Below the pieces are notes generated by a model. That model was not told where the DNA came from and made no database searches. It saw only the letters and a list, made by a program, of their open reading frames with translations. DNA of 64,000 nt from Diphasiastrum complanatum (Eukaryota > Streptophyta > Lycopodiopsida > Lycopodiales > Lycopodiaceae). The DNA is taken from assembly GCA_029204225.1 (NCBI GenBank), contig CM055092.1, positions 74,910,383 to 74,974,382 on the forward strand, given 5' to 3'. The translations under genes were made by a program, and so were the position numbers. Positions 12,010 through 22,590 of the stretch are shown here, one piece after another. Position 1 is the stretch's first letter. Every line of letters starts with the position of its first letter.

Positions 12010-13370
12010 GAATGTTAAGACTAGATAAGGTCCAGCCGTATGTGGCGGGCTATTTCTATGTAATTTTCGGCAGTAAATGAGGCGGCATATAGTTAGACAA
12101 TAGTTTAAAGCACAGACCCAGCCGTATGTGGCGGGATACGTAATGTTTTTTTGATACATCTTTTAAATTAATATACAGTATGCTTTTTTGTGCAACACGC
12201 GCCTGGTTTTGTGAAACGCAATCTCTGTATTTTTTAAATGCAATGTAATGTATGCGTTTATGAAATTGGGAGATGAAGCTAGAGTGTGCAAATACCAACT
12301 ATGAACTTGAAGATTCTGTGTCAAGCCTTTTGAAAAATGGTGTTGATTGGGCCTATGCAAGAGAACTCTTCACTAAGGACACTGCCTTTGGTGAGGCTGT
12401 ATCTCAGTTACCGTGGGCATCGGCAGTGGGAGGGAGAGAGAGAGAGAGAGCATCGGCAGTGTAGTGAGCATTCATTTCTCCCAAAAACTTGTGGTCTTGA
12501 GAGCTTGTCACTCTTCTGGTGAGCATTCACTTCTCCCAAAAATCTTTTGGTCTTGAGCTTGATCATGCCTGCAGTTTACGTAGTTGTGCCAAAGATAAGA
12601 GGCCCGATTTCGCACCTAGAAACCAACACATTAGCAGGATAAGTTAGACAACATCAGAATACCTCGAGGCCCATAGAAAATATGGCGATATAATTTTAAT
12701 CCGAGAAAATGCATAACAAACCTTTGTATTATAGGGTCTAAAAAAGAAGAACTGGGAGATGAAGCTAGAGTGTGCAAAGACTAGCTATGAACTTGAAGAT
12801 TCTGTGTCAAGCCTTTTGAAAAATGGTTGATTGGGCCTATGCAAGATAACTCTTCACTAAGGACACTGCCTTTGGTACGGTTGAAAAGAAGGGGTAACAT
12901 AAAGCCTCCCTTCGTAATAGGAACATCTAAGGAGCGCATCCTTTCTAAAATTGCTAGAGAGAGAGAGAGAGAGCTTGTAAAAGTTACAAGTCGTTTGCTC
13001 TTTGACCGATGATTCATGCTTTATCTTAGTTATGGTAGGCATGTGCAATGGGAGGGAGGAAACGAGAGAGGGAGAGCGAGAGAGAGTTCTCCTCAAAGTT
13101 ACAAATCGTTATGAATTTGAAAGATGTTCGATGCTGTATCTCAATTATCGTGGGCATCGGTAGTGGGAGGGGGAGAGAGAGAGAGAGAGCGAGAGAGTTT
13201 TCTTGTCAAAGTTACAGAATGTTTGCTCTTTCAAGCTTGTTTGGTAGTATCTCAGTTATGGGAGGCATGGGTAGTGGTTAATTTTTTGCTATTTTTTTGG
13301 TACCTTTTTTCATTTTTATTAACTGGAGGGGGCGGGTATGTGCCAAATACCCCCTAATAATTACTTCCCA
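12010..13370. repeat. Repeat-rich stretch with a duplicated 125-bp block and (GA)n runs
   Basis: A block at 12267-12392 (starts TGGGAGATGAAGCTAGAGTG) recurs at 12753-12876 with few changes. Near 12401, 13133 and 13245 related GTATCTCAGTTAnnGTGGGC pieces each precede GGGAGGGAGAGA-type runs. CAGCCGTATGTGGCGGG occurs twice, at about 12031 and 12119. The block reads open in one frame (YELEDSVSSLLKNG) but no family was recognised. It may be a multiplied piece of a transposon or gene exon. Confidence 0.6.
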
Positions 13371-13760
13371 GGGGGGGGGGGGGGGGCGGGTAAATAATTT
13401 TTAATCATTTTTGGGCATGTGGGGGCGAGCGGGGAGGGGCCTGTAATTTTTTTTTTTTTTGAAAAAAAAAAAATTTGCCACTGGCACATTCGCGTCCCAG
13501 GATGCGCATCTGCATCCAGGTCCCGGGTACCTTAGATATATATCAGACATGAGGGTCCAGGCCGGATGCGGGCAATCCGCGTCCGCGTCCGGACCCGGAC
13601 GCGTCCGACCCCCATACGCGGGGTCGGACACGTCCATTTTTTTTTATTTTTTTAACACTAATTAACACAAAAGAATTTTAAAAAAATGTGGACGCGTCCA
13701 CCCTCGGACGCGCCCCTAGCGCGTCCGGACACGGACACGCGGTCGCGCCCGGGGTCCACT
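13371..13760. repeat. G16 run, T/A runs and CpG-rich palindromic block
   Basis: A run of 16 G begins at 13371. Poly(T) followed by poly(A) lies near 13449-13475 and can fold on itself. From 13545 to 13760 there is a CpG-dense block built from GGACGCGTCC-like palindromes (CCGGACCCGGACGCGTCC, then GCGTCCGGACACGGACAC). It is far more GC-rich than its surroundings. No gene was seen. Confidence 0.7.
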
Positions 13761-13879
13761 TCCTTACATATATATATATATATCTAAGGTGCATTTTCAT
13801 TACAGCCTAGATGTGACCCAACAAGTGAGTTGGAGAAGTCCATCCACACTCAGTTTAAACACGTGCTAATTAGTAATAT

Positions 13880-14455
13880 GCCAGAGTTGCCGCCCCGCAC
13901 AGGGTACCTAGTGCTGTAGAGTTTTTGGCTCAGATGCAGCAGAAGCTAGAGTTGGCACGAGATAACTTGTCCAAAGCTGTAACTAGGGCAGAGAGTTATG
14001 CTCGTGAGAACCGTACCTATCGGGAATTTGAGAATGGAGATTGGGTGTATTTACTAGTCCCTTCGAAGTCAAAGGTGCTACGCACAGGAAAGTGCGCCAA
14101 GTTCTCTCCTAGGTATTGTGGACCATGGTTGATTATTAAGAAGGTGAGCCAAGTAGCTTATAAGCTACAACTACCTGTGGGATGCAAGGTGCATCCAGTA
14201 TTCCATGTTAGCAAACTGAAGAAATGTTTGCACGATGGCGATAGCCTGGTGCAAGGTCTAGTGTCTCTTGAGGAGAAAGACACCACAGGTTATGGGCCAG
14301 ACAAAATCCTAGATCGAAGGGAGCGACGATTGCGGAATCGTCTCCTTCAAGAGTATCTAGTAACCTGGAAAGGGCATCCGTTGTCAGATGCTACCTGGGA
14401 GACGCGACAGGCGTTGCAGAAGTCTTACCCAGAGTTTGTCATCGAGGACCGATGA
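13880..14455 (+). pseudogene. Ty3/gypsy integrase C-terminus plus chromodomain (fragment)
   Basis: From 13925 the plus strand is open for 176 codons. It has a helical integrase segment (LELARDNLSKAVTRAESYAR), then GDWVYLLVPSKSK, SPRYCGPWLIIKKV and [12 protein letters not shown], the signature C-terminal integrase domain of gypsy elements. A chromodomain follows (PDKILDRRERRLRNRLLQEY, then LVTWKGHPLSDATWE), marking the chromovirus lineage. Upstream residues (13880-13925) belong to the same domain but are out of frame. Protease, RT and RNase H are missing on the left. The stop at 14453 is followed by a purine tract and an LTR start. Confidence 0.85.
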
Positions 14456-14476
14456 CTTGCCAAAGGAGGGAAGGAT

Positions 14477-14661
14477 TGTTAGAGTCCAGTTATGACTCTA
14501 TCATGACCTTGGCACGACCGGTTACCAAAGGGCCTGAGATCTAGTGTTGGCAAGGGTCGGTGACCGACGAGGACATCTGTCCCAAGTTGGGACCGGTGCT
14601 TCACGAGCAGTGACCCAGTGTGGCTGCCTGACAAGCTGTCAAAGACACGGTGTGTCTTGAC
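14477..14661 (+). repeat. Partial gypsy 3' LTR, interrupted by copia insertion
   Basis: After the chromodomain stop, GCCAAAGGAGGGAAGGAT (polypurine tract) precedes TGTTAGAGTCCAGTTATGAC, a typical LTR start. The LTR breaks off at 14661, where a copia LTR begins. No second copy was found to fix its length. Confidence 0.6.
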
Positions 14662-15551
14662 TGTAGGAAAAATAGTAATTATTCTTCCACAGAGAACACG
14701 ACGCAAGTTTGAATAAATCAAACTAATATCAGTGTCTTCAATCACAATTGTATCTGATCTATGTACTAATAGAACAGTATTAGTTCTGATTGAATATGCG
14801 TGCGGAAATTATATGCGGAAGTAAGAGACAACTTAAGACAATTTAGACAATAAGAAACTATTGATCAAAAACGAATTTTTATAACTCTGAATCTGATTCA
14901 TCAATATGCATCTCTTGCTGTTTAACTCGCTATTGTGTTTCTGATTGAGTGAGTGTATTACAACGAGTAGCACACATGTATTTATATTGCTACAGGACAT
15001 GTCTTTTGGCCTTTTATTTACAGGTCTTTTGGCCTTTCTATGTTGTAACAGTAGATATCTAACCGTTTACAACGGTTGATATTCAAATAGATGCTCTGTT
15101 TCCAGGGTCGAATAAATTCTGTTCGCGAATTCGTGTTTCGCGAATTGTTCACGACTTTTCGTCTTTCACAAATTGTTCACGACAGATGACAATTCTTGAG
15201 CTTGAAGAAAAAATCTAGAATATTTCGCGAATTGTTCGAGATAGTTTTGCGACAGGTGAGCTTGAAGAACAGTCCAGAAGATTTCACGAATTGTCGCGAC
15301 AATTTCGCGACATCTGAGGCTTGAACAAGAAACAAAATATTTCGCGACAAAATTCTGTTCGTGAATCTTTCGAGCTTCTACAAGAAACTGTATCGCGAAT
15401 CTTTCGAGTTGACTGCAAGACAAATTTTGCGAATCGAGTTGGTCACGAATAGAAATGTTTCGAGTTCGCGTTCGTTTCTTTCTCATCCTTTGTCAAGTAA
15501 ACTACGCGCCTTGTTAGTAGAATCAAGATCTGTCTGATCAATTGTTCTACA
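14662..15551 (-). repeat. Copia element A, 3' LTR (890 bp)
   Basis: In plus orientation the LTR starts TGTAGGAAAAATAG and ends GTTCTACA. Next to it, at 15552-15564, is the complement of the polypurine tract TTTGAGAGGGAGC, identical to that of copia element B at 45139-45151. The stretch at 15100-15480 is packed with TTCGCGAA-type palindromes in repeats of roughly 60 bp. The flanking 14657-14661 (TTGAC) may be one copy of a target duplication. The partner is missing because the 5' end of the element is lost. Confidence 0.85.
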
Positions 15552-15638
15552 GCTCCCTCTCAAAGTGGCAGTTGGATTAACCCCAATCTTCTTCGCTGCT
15601 TCTCGAACAAAGCTTTACTTAGTGGCTTTGTAAAAATA

Positions 15639-17065
15639 TCAACTGTCATTTCCTCTGTGGGTATGAAGACTGTCTTCAATATCTTCTTCTCGACTAAGTC
15701 CCGAATCACATGATACTTGATAGCTATGTGCTTCGTTTTCGAGTGAAGTGTTATCCATTAACAAGACATAAGGTTCAAAACTAGATTCATCAAATCCTTC
15801 CAATATCTGTTTAATCCAGATCAGCTCGTTTGCCATCTTGGCTGCTACTACATATTCCGCTTCACATGAAGATTGAGCTATTGTTGTTTGCTTCTTGCTA
15901 ATCCAGAGTATGGCTACGCCAGATGCTAGAGTACAACCTCCTGAAATACTATTGCTATCATCCTTCATGGATGCCCAGCTTGCGTCACTGTAAGATTCGA
16001 TGTGAAATCCAGCTTCCTTCGAATAACACAGTCCATAGTCTTTCGTTTCCTGGAGATATTGTAGTACTCTCTTTGCCAACTTCCAATGTAACGATCCTGG
16101 GTTCTGATTATATTGGCTCAGCTTGTATACTACAAACGCTATATCAGGTCTGGTGTTGTCTGCTAAATATAACAATGATCCAATCAGCCTACGATAGGGT
16201 GTTTTGGCCATTCGTTCCTCTTCCTCGAGAGTCTGCGGACAATCTGCATTGCGAAGTATTGTTCCAGGTATCATGGGAGTATGCACACCTTTGCATTCGA
16301 GCATGTTGAAGTCTTCAATGATCTTTTGAGTGTACTTTTGTTGGTGAAGATACAACTTACCACCTTCAAAGTCTCTCACGATCTGCAAGCCTAGATAGAT
16401 TTTAGCTTCTCCTAGGTCAGCGATCTCAAATATTTCAGAAATGTTTCTTTTAACATCTGAAATTAACTTATCTCTTCTTGAGAAGATAAGCGTGTCATCA
16501 ACATAAACAACTAGAATGATTATTTCATTTTGGACATGCTTGATATAGACACTTGATTCATCAAATAGAGGTTTGAAGCCTATGGAACATAGTGCTTCGT
16601 CCTTCTTTCTATACCATTGTCTCGTTGCTTGTTTGAGACCATAAATGCTTTTATTCATGTGACATCCGTATTCAAGATTTTCTTGGCTTACAAAACCAAG
16701 TGTTTGGTCCATGAATAAGTCTTCTTCCAATTCTGCGTGCAGGAAAGCAGTTTTCTCATCCACAATATAAATTTTCAGATCATGAGCCACTGCATACGCG
16801 AATAACAAGCAAATTGATGTATGTTTGACTACCGTGAGAAAGTATCAGTGTAGTCGATCCCATACTTCTGTGAAAATCCTTTAGCAACCAACCTTGCCTT
16901 GTATCTGATGTTTTTTCCATCAGGACGTTTTGATCTTATAGATCCACTTGCACTTGACTGGTTTTCTGCCATCAGGTATAGGTGCAAGTGTCCATACATT
17001 GTTCTTGTACATGGATGACATTTCACCCTCCATTGCCTGAATCCAGCGATCTTTATCTGGTCCAT
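15639..17065 (-). pseudogene. Copia element A: reverse transcriptase and RNase H
   Basis: The 389-codon minus-strand frame 16808-15639 begins inside the RT palm (KIYIVDEKTAFLHAELEEDL). It contains SIYGLKQATRQWYRKKDEAL, the catalytic YVDDTLIF box, YRRLIGSLLYLADNTRPDIA and SSCEAEYVVAAKMANELIW of RNase H. The frame 17065-16829 supplies the start of RT (ARLVAKGFSQKYGIDYTDTF) and is separated by a frameshift. Past the RNase H block the reading decays before the LTR. The element is copia-type by domain order (integrase before RT) and not functional. Confidence 0.9.
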
Positions 17066-17281
17066 CTACAGCTTCGTCGAATGTTTGAGGTTCGTCAGAG
17101 AATCCACAAAATTCGATCTTCTCACAGGTGGTTTCGAGTTCGTTTCTGATTCGAGCTTTTCTGATGGAATTCGAGCTGGCGATTCGAGTCTGTCAGACAC
17201 TCAATCTTGACCTCCCTCTGAATCTAGTAAATCTCTTTCATCTTCTGCTTGTTTTTCTTCTGTTGTTGTTGGTAGCTCATA

Positions 17282-18260
17282 TTAATTTTTGAGAATTTCA
17301 TAGCCGACTAGATCACTGTCTGCTATGTATTTCGTCTCATCAAATTTAACATCTCGAACAACTTTTATCTTGCCAGTTTCGAGTACATAGACACGATAAT
17401 ATGACGAATGTAACTCGAATCCTATCAGAAAACCTTGTTCTGTCTTTTCATCGAGTTTCTTTCTCAGCTTATTTGGTATGTGCATATACACTACGCATCC
17501 AAATGTCCGAACATGTGCAAGATTTGGCTTCGACTTCCACCATATCTCATGAGGAGTTTTATCCGGTATTTGAGATTTCAGAATACGATTCTGAAGATAA
17601 TTTGATGTAGCCAATGCTTCTGCCCAAAACTGTTTTGGTGCTTTCGCATGAGCCATCATACAACTTGCAGCTTCCATCAGTGTACGATTTCTTCGTTCAG
17701 CTATTCCATTGTGCTGAGGTGTGTAAGATGCAGTCTTCGTGTGCATAATACCTCGATCAGTACAGTAAGCTTTGAATTCGTTGGAAATGTATTCACCTCC
17801 ACGATCTGTGCGAATTTGCTTCAGCTTATTGCCTGCCCACTTCTCAGCCCAATTCGTATACTCAACGAAATTCTCGAAAGCTTCAGATTTAGTACGAATA
17901 AAGTATATTACAGCGAACTTGTTGAAGTCATCAATAAACGTAATAAAGTACTTTGCATCACCCAACGACAATATTCTGAATGGTCCACAAATATCTGAAT
18001 GCACAATTTCAAGTACCTTAGTTGCTTTATAAACATCCTTACTGAAAGGTGTTTTAGTCATCTTGCCTTTAAGATAGGATTCGCAGGTCGTTCGAATATC
18101 TCTACTTTTGATTTCGACTCCTTCAATTCTCTGACTTTTGTTGGCTTGGTACAAGGTTTCCATGTTCATGTGACATAGCCTCTTGTGCATCTTTGGATTT
18201 AACCAACACATTTCTTCTGTGTAATCTGTTGCAGATCTTCTTATCACCGGAATTCTTCTG
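17282..18260 (-). pseudogene. Copia element A: GAG-pre-integrase and integrase
   Basis: The frame reads HKRLCHMNMETLYQANKSQR (HHCC region), GKMTKTPFSKDVYKATKVLE, VHSDICGPFRILSLGDAKYF, then TFIDDFNKFAVIYFIRTKSE. It continues to IRTDRGGEYISNEFKAYCTD and SYTPQHNGIAERRNRTLMEA, giving the D,D,E catalytic triad. The C-terminal part reads LAHVRTFGCVVYMHIPNKLR. The protease domain that should precede it is absent: gag sequence runs into pre-integrase near 18250. Confidence 0.9.
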
Positions 18261-18780
18261 TTGTTTTCCAGATTGTTGTTCATTAGCCTTAGACTCATTC
18301 TTCTTAGACAACTCCCTCTTGAACTTAGACTTCTTAGAGGATTTATTCTTCTGAGTAAATAGAGCATTTTCTGAATCACCATTGTCGTCATAGCGTTCAC
18401 GAGCTTCTACTTCCTCCTTAACTCCGTCTATTGCCTTTTGAAGTGTCATTGTTGCATCTTTCGCCATTAAGGTTCGAGTTGTGTGGAATGACTTGGGTAG
18501 GGCTCAAAGAAAAAAACCAAGCTGTTTTTCCTTAGAAATTGTATTTTCTGCACCAGAATTTTGCAAATCCTTTGTGTTTGAAATTGATGTAAGATCTAGC
18601 ATTATATTGTCATGCACTTAAGACGCAATAATTGCTATAGCTTTGTCATTTTTTAAACTCCATTCTCGAAGTTTTTTGCCAGGAGTAGCTTTTGGCTTCT
18701 CCTCAATTGGTTCTACCCATTGCCATAGACCTTCGCCCTTCCTGAACTGCAGGCTTTGCCCTCGAGCTCGTTGCCGTAAA
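18123..18780 (-). pseudogene. Copia element A: gag remnants, 5' truncated
   Basis: The gag reading is split between frames. GLWQWVEPIEEKPKATPGKK and KNDKAIAIIASCVHDNIM (18618-18740) match the gag of copia B at 42.5 kb (LWLWVDGTEEMQFNTGKD and DKVVAVISSSIKDN). A downstream piece (18467-18240) ends in a degenerate zinc-knuckle region, GDKKICNRLHRRN. The element breaks off near 18755 against a hAT fragment, so there is no 5' LTR or primer-binding site. Confidence 0.75.
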
Positions 18781-19010
18781 CAGGGTCGCTGTAGAGGAGG
18801 CGGATGTATGTGAACCAATCTACACGCAACTCCCCATCTCTGTACTGTCGGTCGCTTTGCCACAACGGATGAAGTATGTGGGCTACACTGTGAATCGGCT
18901 AGTGAAACTTCTCCCATCGCCGCTCCCATAACCGCCTAATAGGCACCAACCTGTGGAACATACCATGTGGAGGCAACAATTACATAATTGCGTGCTGCAG
19001 CACCAACACG
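18755..19010 (-). pseudogene. hAT-superfamily transposase fragment
   Basis: On the minus strand the sequence reads FH-stop-PIHSVAHILHPLW, then QSDRQYRDGELRVDWFTY and IRLLYSDPVYGNELEGKA. The first part is the same conserved hAT block as FHRPLHGMAHILHPLW in the element at 418-2396. The fragment is cut at its 3' side by the 5'-truncated copia A. Sequence up to about 19120 may include a decayed preceding exon and intron. Confidence 0.6.
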
Positions 19011-19259
19011 AAATAGAGTGCGAATGGAAAGAAAGTTCGTGAGACTGCACCAAATGTGGATTAATATTGCGAAGATCAAGATTATGGCCTTCAACACATC
19101 CAAGGTCTTCATGTAATGACAAGAGCTTATCTTTGACAGTCAGCCGCTTGAGATTGTATCATCGTACACTTACCTAAAAATCCTATTTCTCTGTCCTGTA
19201 TTTGGTATGCGGCTGGCTGCTGCAACTAGACTTGGGAAAGGTCATGCTTCCTTGGTCTA

Positions 19260-19698
19260 GCTAGAGAGATTCTGTTTTCAAAAGTTTATTTAGGACATCA
19301 CGAGTAAATGTCAACTTTTTGATACTCTTGTAAACTCCAAAACATTATATGCAGCAGAGGCATGGTGTACAGGTCTCACTTCATCTGAACGGGCCAGTAT
19401 CTCACACTTGTAGATCCTTATGGTATCACCTATGATACAGGCTAAGCCCTCCGTCCCGCATCAGATCATTCTGGTTGAATTTGCAGTTTCACCTCTACAG
19501 CTTGACGCTATCTTTCGGCTTATCACGTATATTTAGAGGATCAGATTGTTCCCCTTGTGGACGAGCAAAGATACACATAAGCAGCACTCACCTCATCTCA
19601 ACATCTTCATAGCCAAGATTTTCAACTATTATGGTTCTCTTTGGCCTCCCGCTTACTTGACACACTTGGCATTAATATTACAGATCTCTCATCAGGTA
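19260..19698 (+). mobile_element. LINE copy 2, left part (RT C-terminal region)
   Basis: The plus strand reads VNSKTLYAAEAWCTGLTSSE then RASISHL, the C-terminal RT/thumb region of a LINE, followed by decayed frames to 19698. The same reading continues at 22591 beyond a gypsy insertion. It is 5'-truncated and contains stops. Alignment with the minus-strand copy at 10547-11577 covers the distal half (SLTHLALILQISHQ against LLDSFGISITDLPS is weak, the later blocks are strong). Confidence 0.7.
19694..19698. repeat. Target-site duplication AGGTA (left)
   Basis: AGGTA at 19694-19698 immediately precedes the TG of the gypsy 5' LTR and matches AGGTA at 22586-22590 right after the 3' LTR. Confidence 0.85.
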
Positions 19699-20107
19699 TG
19701 TTATGGCCATTGGCAAACACAGGGATACTAGTGACTCATTAGACCCTAGGGGGTCCCGGCGGGGTGACACTCAGCCCTGTAGTTCGGGATAATAACTCTT
19801 AAAGACTAGGATCTAGTGGGCTTGGTCTATATTCATAGGGAGTGCCACTAAGTGGAGGGCACCCTTAGTTGCTAAGGGTGGGTCCCTAAAGTTAGGTAGG
19901 ACCTGTGTGCCACATGCTCAGTATGCATGAGGGGCATCCACATGCACAGTGGCAACTGTGCATGTGAAGAGGAGTGCATGGCCTCTTGGAGGCTGGGCAC
20001 TGGTCCTACATGGTGGCCTGTGAATGTGGAGCCAGGTACAGGATAGTGGGTGGAGATCCAGAGTCACTCTTCATCTTTGGTTGGTTCTCTTTCCATTGCT
20101 CCTAATA
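19699..20107 (+). repeat. Gypsy 5' LTR (409 bp)
   Basis: It starts TGTTATGGCCATTGGC and ends TTGCTCCTAATA. The 3' partner at 22177-22585 has the same length and order. The terminal dinucleotides are TG...TA rather than the usual TG...CA. Confidence 0.9.
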
Positions 20108-20108
20108 G

Positions 20109-20120
20109 TGGTATCAGTGC
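20109..20120 (+). other. Primer-binding site of the gypsy element
   Basis: TGGTATCAGTGC lies one base after the 5' LTR. It resembles the initiator-methionine-tRNA-complementary sites of plant LTR elements. Confidence 0.7.
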
Positions 20121-21012
20121 ATCGAAGATCTGGGCCTGGTGGGTCAGTGTATTCTGATCTCCTCTATTCTTCCAACGGTTTTTGGGACTGCCTCAGCACT
20201 CCTCCTCCAGCGCTGCCTTTCAGCTCTCCTCCCAGCGCTACCTTTTTCTCCATTCTTCTTGCTTTTCAGCGCTACCTTCTTCCTCCCTCAGCGCCAGCAG
20301 AAAACGTGCTTTTTGGCTCTGGTTTGTGGAGATACAAGCAAGGTGGTGAGTGCTCAGACCTGCAGCATAGGTGCAAGGAAAAACGTCCATCATAAGCAAG
20401 AATCAGAGTTTGAAACTAATCTGATTTTTTGGAGGGCGCTAGGACCTGTTTTTTGGAAGTTGACAATTGGCAATCCAAACGCAATCAGATTTGGGTCAGA
20501 TTTTGAGGATAGGGTCTGCAGACTACTCGCTGGAGGATGCAACAGATTTCACCCTGAAATCTGTTGTACTTTTCAAGATATTCACACTTCAAGTCAGAAT
20601 TTTGATTTTCTGGCCAGAATTGACCTTCTGGAGTTAAAGAGACTACAAATTCAAACGGTGGCAGATTTTCCATAAGTTGGACTTGGGCAAGCTAATATAC
20701 AGCAGGGCGCTCTAAGAGGAACAAATCTCACAGCGATTGGTGTCCAGAAACGGTGTTGGTGATCATCCGAAGTTTGGTCAAAATTCCTGATTTTTCCCGA
20801 AAAAAGTCGAAAATTGTCAGATCACATTTGCATGTTATGACGGCCCAACCACCTACATTTCCAAACCAGAGAAGCTTTCTCTCTCTTGCTTTTGTTTTGC
20901 ATGTCAGTGCATGTGGTTATACACTCCTTGCATGTGCTTAGTAAGTCAATTTTTTTGGGCGTAATTAAACATTGTTGTCTCTGTTCTATTACGCATGCTT
21001 AATTTTATAGAC

Positions 21013-21432
21013 ATGAGTCATACTCCTGTAGACGAACTTGAAGATATAGTCATGTCTAGTCTGCCTCATGGAACTTCTCTTGTAGAAAAGAGCTAGTCAG
21101 TTCCTCTTTTACCACCTACTCAAGAACCCTCTCAAAATCCCTCCTTGCATGATGACGTGCAGGATGTGGACATGAATGAGGGGGATGAAAATGAAGAAAT
21201 ACGATTAAACATTTTTGAGTTTAGGCAGTGGGTAGTAGAAACGTATGATCATCTTAAAAAATTAGAAGAGTTTGTTGAGGAACAAGCCAATACCCAGCAA
21301 GAGACTAATGAAAGGCTTTCCAGACTTGAAAGACTAGTACGTGATAATGTTCAAAGCCTTAATGCTTTAAAACAAGTTGTTTTAGCGCAGTACCGAGTGA
21401 ATCCTGCTAACCACGGTAGTAGGATATGTTAG
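21013..21432 (+). pseudogene. Gypsy gag-like N-terminal fragment, coiled coil
   Basis: From ATG at 21013 (MSHTPVDELEDIVMSSLP) there is an in-frame TAG near 21092, then an acidic linker and a coiled-coil stretch (YDHLKKLEEFVEEQANTQQE then TNERLSRLERLVRDNVQSLN). This composition is common at the N-terminus of gypsy gag. At about 21415 the sequence jumps directly into integrase, so the deletion junction is inside this frame. The 900 bp between the LTR and this frame show no motif. Confidence 0.6.
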
Positions 21433-22165
21433 TAAAAAGCAAACCGATTGGGAAGAGTATCTTCCGCTTTTGGAATTTGCTTATAATAGCACTAAACACA
21501 CCACTACAGGGTATAGTCCATTCATGCTAATGTATGGATTCAACCTAGAGCCCCCATGGTCGTAGGGCTTAGGAAGGAAAAAGTACAGAGTGTTAGAGAG
21601 TTTCTTGAGGATATGGAAACTATGATCAAGATAGCTAAAGCTAAAGTGAAACAAGCACAAGCGCGAGCTATAAGCATTATGCGGATAAAACCCGTAGGAA
21701 TGTGACCTTTCAAGAAGGCGATCGGGTGTTTTTAAAAGTTCCTGAAGACTCTACCACTCTAAGCACAGGCAAGTGTCCTAAGTTGTCCCCAAGGTATTGT
21801 GGTCCCTTCACAATACTCAAGAGAATTGGAAGTTCTGCTTACCAGCTGGCTTTGCCAGAATCCGCAAAGGTACATCCGGTCTTTCATGTCAGTCGACTAA
21901 AGCGGGTGTTGCGAGAAGGAGACAACATTGTCCCAGAACAAACCCTAATAGCCTTTGAGGAACCTAATTCCTTGCCACATCAACCAGAGGAAATTCTGAA
22001 TATCCGAAACCGCAAGACTCGTCATGCGATCTTTTGAGAAGTTTTAGTCAAGTGGAAGGATGGGACCCAAGAAGAGGCAACCTGGGAGTCTGTAAGCAAG
22101 CTTCGCAAGAGGTATCCTGATTTAGTCTTTGAAGATATCGCTTTCGAGGACAAAAGCTCCTTTTA
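21425..22165 (+). pseudogene. Gypsy integrase C-terminal half plus chromodomain
   Basis: The reading is split over frames: EFAYNSTKHTTTGYSPFMLM, then (21702-22037) [40 protein letters not shown] and [14 protein letters not shown], followed by a chromodomain ([15 protein letters not shown], a stop at 22036, then VLVKWKDGTQEEATWE). It is related to, but different from, the gypsy fragment at 13.9-14.5 kb. Several frameshifts make it nonfunctional. Confidence 0.85.
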
Positions 22166-22176
22166 GGGGGAGGAGA

Positions 22177-22585
22177 TGTTATGGCCATTGGCAAACACCG
22201 GGATACTAGTGACTCGTTAGACCCTAGGGGGTCCCAGCGAGGTGACACTCAGCCCCATAGTTCGGGATAATAACTCTTAGGGACTAGGATCTAGTGGGCT
22301 TGGTCTATATTCATAGGGAATGCCACTAAGTGGAGGGCACCCTTAGTTGCTAAGGGTGGGTCCCTAAAGTTAGGTAGGACCTGTGTGCCACATGCTCAGT
22401 ATGCATGAGGGGCATCCACATGCACAGTGGCAACTGTGCATGTGAAGAGGAGTGCATGGCCTCTTGGAGGCTGGGCACTGGTCCTATATGGTGGCCTGTG
22501 AATGTGGAGCCAGGTACAGGATAGTGGGTGGAGATCCAAAGTCACTCTTCATCTTTGGTTGGTTCTCTTTCCATTGCTCCTAATA
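22177..22585 (+). repeat. Gypsy 3' LTR (409 bp)
   Basis: It is preceded by the purine tract TTTTAGGGGGAGGAGA and followed by AGGTA (22586-22590), the right target duplication. Confidence 0.9.
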
Positions 22586-22590
22586 AGGTA

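Larger units (their letters stand above)
19699..22585 (+). mobile_element. Complete nonautonomous Ty3/gypsy element, 2887 bp
   Basis: The element has two 409-bp LTRs (19699-20107 and 22177-22585) flanked by a perfect 5-bp duplication. A primer-binding site, TGGTATCAGTGC, starts at 20109. The interior contains a short coiled-coil gag-like frame and then integrase C-terminus with chromodomain, with protease, RT and RNase H deleted. By eye the LTRs differ at roughly 12 positions, about 3 percent, so insertion is fairly recent. It sits in a LINE, which itself lies in intron 2 of the BPI-like gene. Confidence 0.9.

Noticed and set aside
20024-20675. Two overlapping plus frames of 123 and 178 codons in the gypsy element
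   Set aside because: The first starts inside the LTR and runs across the primer-binding site. Neither has gag motifs, and the region behaves as an untranslated leader.
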